A stretch of 14,461 bases of DNA. It comes from an uncultured Eubacteriales bacterium. Lineage in GTDB: Bacteria; Bacillota; Clostridia; Oscillospirales; CAG-382. Numbering within the stretch: position 1 is the stretch's first letter; each line of letters begins with the position of its first letter. Below are positions 1 through 5,750 of this stretch, in pieces. The notes beneath the pieces were generated by a model. The model ran no database searches. It was not told where the DNA came from and worked only from the letters and a program-made list of their open reading frames with translations. The stretch is taken from assembly GCA_934446095.1 (NCBI GenBank), contig CAKSDR010000029.1, positions 1-14,461 of the forward strand, written 5' to 3'. The position numbers and the translations under genes were made by a program.

Positions 1-18
1 CTGTTTTGCCTGTGCCAT
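1..18 (-). CDS. 5' end of an unidentified gene (six codons)
   Basis: Only the first six codons are inside the window, reading MAQAKQ from an ATG at 18-16. The start is supported by an AAAGGAG ribosome site at 26-32, seven bases upstream, and by a perfect SigA-type promoter at 107-135. Six residues are too few to name a family. The roughly 80-base leader between the predicted transcript start (near 100) and the ATG contains an AT-rich imperfect hairpin around 36-66 centred on CGTACG. It has no poly-U run that would make it a clear attenuator. The gene may also receive read-through from trmL, which ends at 152 with no visible terminator. Confidence 0.7.
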
Positions 19-106
19 AAAAATTCTCCTTTCGAAAAATAAAAATCGTACGGATTTATATTTTTATAATTGAAAAATTTGTGTCAAAACTACACACTCA
101 AAGAAT

Positions 107-135
107 ATTATATCTTATTTTTCCTGTTATGTCAA
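107..135 (-). promoter_or_regulatory. SigA-type promoter, perfect consensus, for the gene at 1-18
   Basis: On the minus strand TTGACA (135-130) and TATAAT (112-107) are separated by exactly 17 bases. Both hexamers match the housekeeping consensus fully. Transcription would start near 100, about 82 bases before the ATG at 18. It lies just downstream of the trmL stop at 152. Confidence 0.8.
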
Positions 136-151
136 TATTTTGAAAATCAAA

Positions 152-652
152 TTAATTTTTGCAAAAGCCGTAATACTTTCCGTGACCGGACAAATTTTCA
201 AACCCGTCCTGCCTTAAAACTTCATAGACCGCGATTGCCGCAGCATTTGAAAGGTTCAGCGACCTTAGATTTTCAAGCATGGGAATACGCACGCATTTTT
301 CAAGATTTTTTTCAAGAATGCTTTCCGGAATACCCTTTGTTTCCTTTCCGAATATAAGATACGAATTTTCGGGATACTCCACTTCTGTATATGAATGCGG
401 AGCCTTTGTCGTAAAATAAAAATAATTACCGCCGGAGGTTTCCGAGTAAAACTGTTCTATATTTTTATAATAATGAATGTCAAGGTAATGCCAGTAGTCA
501 AGCCCTGCTCTTTTAAGTTTAGCGTCAGTAATTGTAAAGCCAAACGGCTCTATCAGGTGAAGCGATGCGCCGGTAGCGGCGCATGTTCTCGCAATGTTTC
601 CGGTGTTCTGAGGAATTTCAGGTTCAAGAAGAACAATATTTACATTTTTCAT
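152..652 (-). CDS. trmL: tRNA (cytidine(34)-2'-O)-methyltransferase TrmL
   Basis: This 166-residue protein is a SPOUT-class RNA methyltransferase of the TrmL/YibK type. TrmL uses S-adenosylmethionine to 2'-O-methylate the wobble base of tRNA-Leu isoacceptors. The N-terminus carries the family signature EPEIPQNTGNIARTC (residues 10-24). The knotted cofactor site is visible as FGKETKGIP (101-109) and RSLNLSNAAAIAVYE (130-144). The length matches stand-alone TrmL proteins with no extra RNA-binding domain. The ATG at 652 sits one base beyond the stop of the upstream LUD gene (654-656), so the two are almost certainly translated from one mRNA and may be coupled. The exact tRNA target is known from other species and is inferred here. 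Confidence 0.93.
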   Translation of the reverse strand: MKNVNIVLLEPEIPQNTGNIARTCAATGASLHLIEPFGFTITDAKLKRAGLDYWHYLDIHYYKNIEQFYSETSGGNYFYFTTKAPHSYTEVEYPENSYLIFGKETKGIPESILEKNLEKCVRIPMLENLRSLNLSNAAAIAVYEVLRQDGFENLSGHGKYYGFCKN

Positions 653-653
653 T

Positions 654-1295
654 TCAATATCCGAGTTCCTCTCCGACCAAAATAACCTTAATTCTGTCTT
701 TTTTCTGCTGGCGCGAAAAGACTACATAATCCGAACAAATCCTGTCTTCGCTGCTGCAGTTTACGCACCTGCCGATAACCGTGCACGGCGTGTTTTTATG
801 AAGCCGTACGGCGTTTGCAGGCGCAGCCATAAGTTTAAGTCTTGTTTCCGCCTCGTTTATATCCTTTACTATTTTATTGTATCCCGCAACGACGATTACG
901 CTGTCCGGTCCGTAAATCATAGCCGCCGCGCGATTTCCGTTTCCGTCAACACAATAAAGTTCTCCGCGCTCGGTAATTGCGTTAGCGCTGCATAAATACG
1001 CGTCACAATAAAAACTTTTTCTGAATATTTCTTTAGTTTCCTCGAACGACAGGTTTCCGGCATATCTGTCAAGATAATTGTAATTTCCGCTTTTCAGCAT
1101 ATCTATGATTCCCGTTTCGAATAATGTAACCGATCCGCCGACAGAAATCATCATTCCTTCGCTTATAAGTCCGCGTACAATTTCGCACGCCTCTTCCCTG
1201 TTTTCGGCACACTCAGCGTAAAAATTGTTTTTCCGAAGATTCTCTGCAGTGCGCTCCATACCAAGCCTTATTATCTCATACTTATTTTTATCCAT
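654..1295 (-). CDS. LUD-domain (LutC/DUF162-type) protein
   Basis: The protein has 213 residues from the ATG at 1295, which has a GGAGG ribosome site at 1305-1309 nine bases upstream. An in-frame start 18 codons further up (1349) has no comparable site and lies in the promoter, so I reject it. The sequence matches stand-alone LUD proteins common in Clostridia: a glycine-rich GGSVTLFETG segment, then YLCSANAITERGELYCVDGNGNRAAAM, split here as YLCSANAITERGELY and CVDGNGNRAAAM, then GPDSVIVVAGYNKIV. The C-terminal half has a cluster of Cys residues (TPCTVIGRCVNCSSEDRIC) that could bind metal. Related LutC proteins take part in lactate oxidation together with LutA and LutB. Neither partner is present, so a lactate role cannot be claimed. 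It is the first gene of a two-gene unit with trmL. Confidence 0.85.
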   Translation of the reverse strand: MDKNKYEIIRLGMERTAENLRKNNFYAECAENREEACEIVRGLISEGMMISVGGSVTLFETGIIDMLKSGNYNYLDRYAGNLSFEETKEIFRKSFYCDAYLCSANAITERGELYCVDGNGNRAAAMIYGPDSVIVVAGYNKIVKDINEAETRLKLMAAPANAVRLHKNTPCTVIGRCVNCSSEDRICSDYVVFSRQQKKDRIKVILVGEELGY

Positions 1296-1340
1296 ACAAA
1301 AATACCTCCGTCCAACGACTCTTTTCGATATTATAATATA

Positions 1341-1369
1341 ATTATACATTTCTTAAACAAATTTTACAA
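1341..1369 (-). promoter_or_regulatory. SigA-type promoter for the LUD-trmL unit
   Basis: On the minus strand TTGTAA (1369-1364) and TATAAT (1346-1341) are separated by 17 bases. The -10 is perfect and the -35 matches four of six positions. Transcription would begin near 1334 and leave a leader of about 39 bases with a strong ribosome site. A second TATAAT at 1335-1330 has a poorer partner. The rest of the gene-free stretch 1296-1604 holds only the opposite-facing promoter at 1509-1537. Confidence 0.6.
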
Positions 1370-1508
1370 GTCCCGGTTTTTCAATGTTATTTCGTGCTTT
1401 ATTGACATTTTTCGACAAAATGAGACTTTTTATTCACTTGTTTTAAACAAACTGGAGGTTAAAAACAATAAACATGAACAAAAGTTCGCATAATACGACA
1501 AAATATTA

Positions 1509-1537
1509 TTGACTCTGAAATTTTAAAGTGATATTCT
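1509..1537 (+). promoter_or_regulatory. SigA-type promoter for the small gene at 1605
   Basis: TTGACT (1509-1514) and TATTCT (1532-1537) are separated by 17 bases. Each hexamer differs from consensus by one base. The predicted transcript starts near 1544, about 60 bases before the start codon. Confidence 0.6.
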
Positions 1538-1604
1538 ATATCCACGGCACCAAAGTCGATAATAAAACTTTTTTAATTTAGACAATGTTAGGGGATAAAA
1601 ATTG

Positions 1605-1859
1605 ATGTGTAAAGATCAACCATATTCCGTACAGCTGGTAAAAGATATCATAAACCTTGAAAAAAACGAAACAGCGGAATATTACGGAATAAAGATATAT
1701 GTGAAAGGGAGAGAATTTATTACCGAAAAAAACATAACCGACAGTTACGACAAGATTTCCGGAATTATTTCCGACCTTGTTTCCTGTGATATCGACATTT
1801 CACATCTTCGCTATGTGCTTGACGATATTATAGTTTCTCAGTATTTTTATAATTTCTGA
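1605..1859 (+). CDS. small DUF6514-like protein of unknown function
   Basis: This is an 84-residue acidic protein from the ATG at 1605. A TTG three bases earlier (1602) is in frame and would add one residue. The ribosome site AGGGGA at 1590-1595 fits either start. The layout resembles the clostridial DUF6514 family: a YYGIKIYVKG strand, a helix (DSYDKISGIISDLVSCDID) and a tail of the form SHLRYVLDDIIVSQY. The family has no established function that I know of. No signal peptide, membrane segment or metal motif is visible. It has its own promoter and is probably monocistronic, because a weak hairpin-T run and then the tyrS promoter follow. The family call comes from pattern resemblance only. 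Confidence 0.6.
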   Translation: MCKDQPYSVQLVKDIINLEKNETAEYYGIKIYVKGREFITEKNITDSYDKISGIISDLVSCDIDISHLRYVLDDIIVSQYFYNF

Positions 1860-1862
1860 AAT

Positions 1863-1881
1863 ATACTTCCAGTATTTTTTT
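1863..1881 (+). terminator. weak hairpin plus T-run after the small gene
   Basis: ATACT (1863-1867) pairs with AGTAT (1871-1875) across a three-base loop and is followed by six T residues (1876-1881). The stem is short, so termination may be partial. The T-run directly abuts the -35 of the tyrS promoter and may simply be AT-rich promoter flank. Confidence 0.35.
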
Positions 1882-1882
1882 G

Positions 1883-1911
1883 TTGACAAACATTTTTTTG
1901 TGTGTTATAAT
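1883..1911 (+). promoter_or_regulatory. SigA-type promoter, perfect consensus, for the tyrS T-box transcript
   Basis: TTGACA (1883-1888) and TATAAT (1906-1911) are separated by 17 bases, a full consensus match. Transcription would start near 1918, immediately before Stem I of the T-box. The promoter is intrinsically strong, and control is left to the riboswitch. Confidence 0.85.
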
Positions 1912-1928
1912 TACAAAAAATATTTCAA

Positions 1929-2215
1929 AAACTTTGACGGGAACAAGTAACCGATTTCGCCCTTTATAAGAAAGTTGCCGGGTGATGAGAGGCGCAAAAG
2001 GAATTTCGGCGAATACATCCCCGAGTTTCGCTCCGAATGTTAAATGTTAAAAGTAGGCGGCGACGGATTTGCATACCGTTACATTTTGCAAAAGATTCTT
2101 ATCTTCAGAAAGATTCCTATCTTTAAATTAAGTCGGATTTGCAAAACAAACCCGAAAACTAAGGTGGTACCACGGCAATATTTGTCGTCCTTTAATTATA
2201 AGGACGGCTTTTTTT
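1929..2215 (+). promoter_or_regulatory. T-box riboswitch, tyrosine-specific
   Basis: This is a transcriptional T-box leader that senses uncharged tRNA-Tyr. Stem I can be drawn with AACTT pairing GAGTT and GGGA pairing TCCC at its base. Above them ATTTCGCC pairs GGCGAA. Between the two helices on the 3' side lies the specifier loop with UAC at 2014-2016, a Tyr codon. The T-box proper AAGGTGGTACCACGG is at 2161-2175, and its UGGU bulge complements the ACCA end of a tRNA with discriminator A, as in bacterial tRNA-Tyr. The leader ends in the terminator at 2184-2215. High uncharged tRNA-Tyr would stabilise the antiterminator and allow tyrS transcription. The 391-base gap before tyrS is fully accounted for by the promoter, this element and the ribosome site. 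Confidence 0.93.
2184..2215 (+). terminator. T-box-controlled intrinsic terminator
   Basis: GTCGTCCTT (2184-2192) pairs with AAGGACGGC (2200-2208) and is followed by seven T residues (2209-2215). The 5' arm lies just after the T-box sequence, the standard mutually exclusive arrangement with the antiterminator. Confidence 0.9.
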
Positions 2216-2250
2216 ATTTTAAAAATATATTTTAAGGAGATTTTAAAAAC

Positions 2251-3474
2251 ATGACATGCTATGATGAACTGAAAGCCCGCGGCCTTATCGCTCAGGTCAC
2301 AAACGAAGAAGAAATAAAAGACCTTGTAAATAACGGCAAAGCAACTTTCTATATCGGATTCGATCCCACGGCGGACAGTCTGCACGTAGGTCATTTCATG
2401 GCTCTCTGCCTTATGAAAAGACTTCAGATGGCAGGAAACAAGCCTGTCGCTCTTATAGGCGGCGGAACCGGTATGATAGGAGATCCTTCCGGCCGCAGCG
2501 ACCTTAGAAAAGTCCTCACGAAGGAAGATATCGAACACAACTGCAACTGCTTTAAAAAGCAGATGTCAAAATTTATAGATTTCGGCGAAGGAAAAGCTAT
2601 AATGGTAAACAACGCCGACTGGCTTTTAAATCTGAATTATGTAAATTTATTAAGAGAAGTGGGCGCTTGTTTCTCGGTAAACAATATGCTTCGTGCGGAA
2701 TGTTATAAGCAAAGAATGGCAAACGGGCTTTCTTTCCTTGAATTCAACTATATGATAATGCAGTCTTACGATTTTTACTATCTGTATCAAAATTACGGCT
2801 GCAACATGCAGTTCGGCGGCGATGATCAGTGGTCAAATATGCTCGGAGGAACGGAACTTATAAGAAGAAAACTCGGAAAAGACGCTTATGCGATGACCAT
2901 AACGCTTCTTTTGAATTCTGAAGGCAAAAAAATGGGCAAAACCCAGTCGGGCGCCGTATGGCTTGACCCTGAAAAGACATCTCCTTTCGAATTTTACCAG
3001 TATTGGAGAAATGTTGCGGACGCCGATGTAATGAAATGCCTGCGCATGCTTACATTCCTTCCGATTCAAGAAATAGAAAGTATGGCGTCGTGGGAAGGAA
3101 TCAGACTTAACGAAGCAAAAGACATTCTTGCATTTGAACTTACAAAACTTGTTCACGGAGAAGACGAGGCACAAAAAGCAAGAGAGGCTTCAAAAGCGCT
3201 TTTTTCGGGCATGGGAAACAGCGAAAACATGCCTGTTTACAAACTTTGCAGCGAGGACATGCAAGACGGCAAAGTTGACATATTGACACTCCTTGTAAAG
3301 TCCGGACTTGTAAGTTCAAAGTCGGAGGCAAGAAGAGCCGTTGAGCAGGGCGGCGTTTCAGTCTGCGGCGAAAAAGTAACAGATGTCAAATCAGAATATG
3401 ACAAAGATGCAATTTTGTCGGGAGATTTTATTATTAAAAGAGGAAAAAAGAACTTTATAAAAATTGCACTTTAA
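2251..3474 (+). CDS. tyrS: tyrosyl-tRNA synthetase
   Basis: This 407-residue cytoplasmic enzyme activates tyrosine with ATP and loads it onto tRNA-Tyr. It is a class I synthetase with the HIGH-box variant HVGH at residues 45-48 and the KMSKS-type loop KMGKT at 227-231. The substrate-pocket segment QFGGDDQWSNMLGG lies near 187-200, and a C-terminal S4-type RNA-binding domain begins around 338. The length is normal for bacterial TyrRS of the TyrS (not TyrZ) type. The ATG at 2251 has an AAGGAG site at 2234-2239. It is controlled by the tyrosine T-box directly upstream, which independently confirms the amino-acid specificity. It appears monocistronic, because a convergent terminator follows. Confidence 0.98.
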   Translation: MTCYDELKARGLIAQVTNEEEIKDLVNNGKATFYIGFDPTADSLHVGHFMALCLMKRLQMAGNKPVALIGGGTGMIGDPSGRSDLRKVLTKEDIEHNCNCFKKQMSKFIDFGEGKAIMVNNADWLLNLNYVNLLREVGACFSVNNMLRAECYKQRMANGLSFLEFNYMIMQSYDFYYLYQNYGCNMQFGGDDQWSNMLGGTELIRRKLGKDAYAMTITLLLNSEGKKMGKTQSGAVWLDPEKTSPFEFYQYWRNVADADVMKCLRMLTFLPIQEIESMASWEGIRLNEAKDILAFELTKLVHGEDEAQKAREASKALFSGMGNSENMPVYKLCSEDMQDGKVDILTLLVKSGLVSSKSEARRAVEQGGVSVCGEKVTDVKSEYDKDAILSGDFIIKRGKKNFIKIAL

Positions 3475-3511
3475 TGACTCTTTAATTAAAAATCGCGGAA
3501 CTTTAAACTAA

Positions 3512-3601
3512 TTCTTGAAATTGCGTTTCTTGAAATTGCGTTTCTTGAAACTACATTTCTTGAAATTACATTTCTGAAAATTACATTTCTTAAAGTTTAG
3601 T
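3512..3601. repeat. tandem array of six 15-bp repeats
   Basis: Six consecutive 15-base units begin at 3512, 3527, 3542, 3557, 3572 and 3587, with approximate consensus TTCTTGAAATTACAT. Units 1 and 2 are identical, units 3 to 5 differ at a few positions, and unit 6 is degenerate. Each junction contains GAAA-5 bases-TTTC, a potential 4-bp mini-hairpin. The array lies in the tyrS 3' region, between the stop codon and the terminator at 3666. One frame reads FLKL(R/H) repeats but is bounded by a stop at 3509 and one in unit 5, and it has no ribosome site, so I do not call it coding. Confidence 0.8.
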
Positions 3602-3665
3602 TTTTTAAAACGAAAAATTCAAGAAGCCTTTAAAAAGTCGCGTTTATTCTACTTTTTCATTTAAA

Positions 3666-3699
3666 AAATGGGTAAAGATTACATAATCTTTACCCATTT
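3666..3699. terminator. bidirectional terminator between tyrS and pyrR
   Basis: A 16-bp perfect inverted repeat (3666-3681 with 3684-3699, core ATGGGTAAAGATTA) separates two convergent genes. On the minus strand it is followed by six T residues, a good end for pyrR, whose stop is at 3703. On the plus strand the downstream run is weaker (ATTTATTTTA) but should still serve tyrS. Confidence 0.85.
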
Positions 3700-3702
3700 A
3701 TT

Positions 3703-4245
3703 TTACATATTTTCGTACAAATAAACCCCTGTTTCATCGTCAATCGGAGGAATTTTCACACAAACCCTCTCGCTTACCGAAGTGGGAATGCTTTTCCCGA
3801 CATAATCTGCCCTTATCGGGAGTTCTCTGTGTCCCCTGTCGACAAGTATTGCAAGTTGTATTGATTTTGGGCGACCGAGTGAAAAAATTGCGTCTATCGC
3901 TGCACGCACTGTTCTTCCGGTATAAAGAACGTCGTCTACTATTATAACTTTTTTATCCACAATCGAAAACGAAAGTTCCGCTTTTCTTACCTCCGGCATA
4001 TCAAAAGCAGGGCTTAAATCATCTCTGTAAAATTTGATGTCAATATTTCCGCAGTCAACCTTTACTCCTTCAATCTTTTCAATATTGCTGCAGATCATGT
4101 CCGCGATTATCTCTCCGCGCCTTTTGATACCCACAAGCACAACATCGTCCGTGCCTTTGTTTTTCTCGGTAATCTCATGCGACATTCTCATTATTGTGCG
4201 GCACATTGTGTTACTGTCCATAATATGCGATTTTATTTTACACAT
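3703..4245 (-). CDS. pyrR: bifunctional pyr operon regulator / uracil phosphoribosyltransferase PyrR
   Basis: This 180-residue protein is the pyrimidine regulator PyrR. In Gram-positive bacteria PyrR binds pyr mRNA with UMP or UTP to promote attenuation, and it has some uracil phosphoribosyltransferase activity. The PRPP-binding loop VIIVDDVLYTGRT is at residues 100-112. The family segments LVGIKRRGEIIA (37-48) and LVDRGHRELPIRADYVGK are present. The length is typical. The ATG at 4245 has an AAGGAG site at 4256-4261. No pyr biosynthetic gene or recognisable PyrR-binding leader is nearby, so it would act in trans on pyr transcripts elsewhere. It ends at a strong terminator. It lies 67 bases after the MBL-fold gene on the same strand with no convincing promoter between, so read-through expression is possible. 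Confidence 0.95.
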   Translation of the reverse strand: MCKIKSHIMDSNTMCRTIMRMSHEITEKNKGTDDVVLVGIKRRGEIIADMICSNIEKIEGVKVDCGNIDIKFYRDDLSPAFDMPEVRKAELSFSIVDKKVIIVDDVLYTGRTVRAAIDAIFSLGRPKSIQLAILVDRGHRELPIRADYVGKSIPTSVSERVCVKIPPIDDETGVYLYENM

Positions 4246-4312
4246 TTTAAAAAATCTCCTTTAAAAAGCAGTTTTCGCTATACGCAAAAAAGCATTTCAA
4301 ATACAAGTATGA

Positions 4313-5377
4313 TTATCCCTCAATGCAGCTTTTGCACGCGGAATATCCTTCTTCCTCTGCCTGTCTTGCGCTGTTGAAATAAATGGAATTTTTCTCTGAC
4401 GGAACAGAACGGCAGCCCTGTGTATGATACTTTTTCGATTTTGTATTTCCTATATAAACTTTTTCGGAATCTTTCCATTTATCAGAGGCCTTATCCGCCG
4501 GGTTCGTGTCTGCATTTTGATTTCTATCCGTATACACGGTTATATTTTCTCCGTCGCTTGTAACGACAATATCACCCTGCATATCGGTTCTGTACACTTT
4601 TGTTCCGGCATCGCGAAGTTTTGACATGGTACTTTCGCACGGATGACCATATTTATTGTCGCTTCCGACAGAAATCACGGTATATTCCGGCATCACTTCA
4701 TTCAAAAATACGTATGATGTAGACGTATCGCTTCCGTGATGTCCGAGTTTCAATACATCTGCCTTAAGGTCTGCACCGGCATCAATCATATCTTTTTCCG
4801 CGTCTGTTTCCGCGTCGCCCATAAACAAAAACTTATTATTTCCGTAAGTTATTTTAAGCACAATGGAATTGTTATTTGTTTTATCATACTTCTTCTGGGG
4901 TCCCAAAATCTCAACGAGAGCGTCTCCGAATTCAAACGACAAAAACGGCTCCGGCACGGTTATCTCAAGATTTTGCTGCCGCGCATATTTTTTAAAGTTT
5001 GAAAACGGCGTCGAATTATAATCGTCCTGTGAACAGTAAATTTTGCCGACAGGACAATAGTTCAATGCTCCCGAAAGTCCGCCGACATGATCTTCATGGC
5101 CATGTGTGCATATCATATAATCTATATAGTCAACATCAAGTTTCCGAAGGTATGCTACAACCGTACTTGAATCTGCGACATTGCCGCCGTCTATAATCAT
5201 AGTTTTTCCGCTGCACTGCAAAACGGCAGAATCCGCCTGACCGACATCTATAAAATGTATTGAAAAATTGCTGTCTTCACCGGGAACGTCCGAAGGCAGA
5301 AATTTTGCCATAAAAAACACTGCCGCCAAAAGAAGCAATGCAAAAGCCGAAATATGTATATATTTTATTTTCTTCAT
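4313..5377 (-). CDS. exported MBL-fold hydrolase (ComEC/Rec2-type domain) with Cys/His C-terminal module
   Basis: The protein has 354 residues. Residues 7-26 form one hydrophobic segment, a membrane anchor or uncleaved signal. A metallo-beta-lactamase domain follows, related to the extracellular nuclease-like domain of the competence protein ComEC. Its metal motif THGHEDH is at 91-97, with FIDVGQADSAV near 42-52, FMGDAETDAEKD and LKLGHHGSDTS further on. The last 50 residues are a separate module: YIGNTKSKKYHTQGC then GYSACKSC, giving H318, C322, C348 and C351 as a likely zinc site. This tail also occurs on secreted clostridial nucleases and resembles the Ada metal-binding fold. Expected substrates are nucleic acids or phosphodiesters, by inference. 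It lacks the multi-pass ComEC channel, so it is not a full DNA uptake protein. The ribosome site is weak (GAGA). Confidence 0.85.
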   Translation of the reverse strand: MKKIKYIHISAFALLLLAAVFFMAKFLPSDVPGEDSNFSIHFIDVGQADSAVLQCSGKTMIIDGGNVADSSTVVAYLRKLDVDYIDYMICTHGHEDHVGGLSGALNYCPVGKIYCSQDDYNSTPFSNFKKYARQQNLEITVPEPFLSFEFGDALVEILGPQKKYDKTNNNSIVLKITYGNNKFLFMGDAETDAEKDMIDAGADLKADVLKLGHHGSDTSTSYVFLNEVMPEYTVISVGSDNKYGHPCESTMSKLRDAGTKVYRTDMQGDIVVTSDGENITVYTDRNQNADTNPADKASDKWKDSEKVYIGNTKSKKYHTQGCRSVPSEKNSIYFNSARQAEEEGYSACKSCIEG

Positions 5378-5414
5378 AATCTGTATCTCAAAAATTCAGA
5401 ATGTCATTTGCCGA

Positions 5415-5445
5415 AAAGACGGTACATGTTAAAAGTACCGTCTTT
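5415..5445. terminator. hairpin after the HPr-like gene
   Basis: AAAGACGGTAC (5415-5425) pairs perfectly with GTACCGTCTTT (5435-5445) across a nine-base loop. On the minus strand it directly follows the HPr-like stop (5451) but is trailed by only a short T-run (TTTTCGG), so it may leak into the MBL-fold gene, which has no obvious promoter of its own. Confidence 0.65.
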
Positions 5446-5450
5446 CTTTA

Positions 5451-5681
5451 TTATTTTATTATATACTTGTCGATATCTTTGATTATATCGTCGGCAGAAT
5501 CGTCGTGAATCGTCATTTCAATCGGCTGCAGAAGATCAAGGCTGAAAATTCCCATTATAGACTTTGCGTCAACCACATATCTTCCGGATTTTAAATCTAT
5601 TTCTGTTCTGTACTTGCTTACAATATTAACAAAGTTTCTTACATCTTCAATCGTATTCAATTTTATAAAAAGATTCTTCAT
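5451..5681 (-). CDS. HPr-like protein lacking the active-site histidine
   Basis: The protein has 76 residues with an HPr-type fold signature. The segment VDAKSIMGIFSLDL (residues 37-50) corresponds to the HPr region around regulatory Ser46, and the KSIMG serine is kept. Where HPr has the phosphorylatable His15 (typically HARPA), this protein reads LNTIEDVRNFVNIV, with no His. It therefore cannot act as a PTS phosphocarrier by the usual route. A family of such clostridial proteins is usually labelled HPr family phosphocarrier. Crh of Bacillus is a functional precedent, an HPr paralogue without His15 that still works through Ser46 with CcpA. That role here is inference. The ATG at 5681 has a GGAGGAG site at 5687-5693, and a strong promoter lies upstream. 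Confidence 0.8.
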   Translation of the reverse strand: MKNLFIKLNTIEDVRNFVNIVSKYRTEIDLKSGRYVVDAKSIMGIFSLDLLQPIEMTIHDDSADDIIKDIDKYIIK

Positions 5682-5712
5682 AAAAACTCCTCCATTAAAA
5701 GTACTTTATTAT

Positions 5713-5741
5713 ATATTACCATATTAAACAAATCTTGTCAA
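5713..5741 (-). promoter_or_regulatory. SigA-type promoter for the HPr-like gene
   Basis: On the minus strand TTGACA (5741-5736) and TAATAT (5718-5713) have a 17-base spacer. The -35 is perfect and the -10 is moderate. Transcription would start near 5706, about 25 bases ahead of the ATG. The promoter sits ten bases beyond the stop of the SLH gene. Confidence 0.65.
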
Positions 5742-5750
5742 TAAATTCTT

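Noticed and set aside
1402..1430. TTGACA at 1402-1407 as a promoter
   Set aside because: No acceptable -10 is found 16-18 bases downstream (ACTTTT), so only a -35-like hexamer is present.
1474..1512. A 12-codon frame (ATG to TGA) downstream of a GGAGG at 1454-1458
   Set aside because: The spacing from GGAGG to ATG is about 15 bases, no promoter fits upstream, and its end overlaps the -35 of the next gene's promoter. Not supportable as a gene.
3512..3574. Possible peptide FLKL(R/H) repeats encoded by the 15-bp array
   Set aside because: It is bounded by stops at 3509 and in unit 5, has only TTG as a start, and has no ribosome site. Treated as a non-coding repeat.
3512..3601. CRISPR-like repeat array
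   Set aside because: Units are 15 bases and directly abutting with no spacers, and no cas gene is present.
4246..4312. PyrR-binding attenuator or promoter ahead of pyrR
   Set aside because: I could not find the conserved PyrR-binding loop or a hairpin plus T-run, and the best promoter pair (TTGTAT, 18 bases, TATAGC) is poor.
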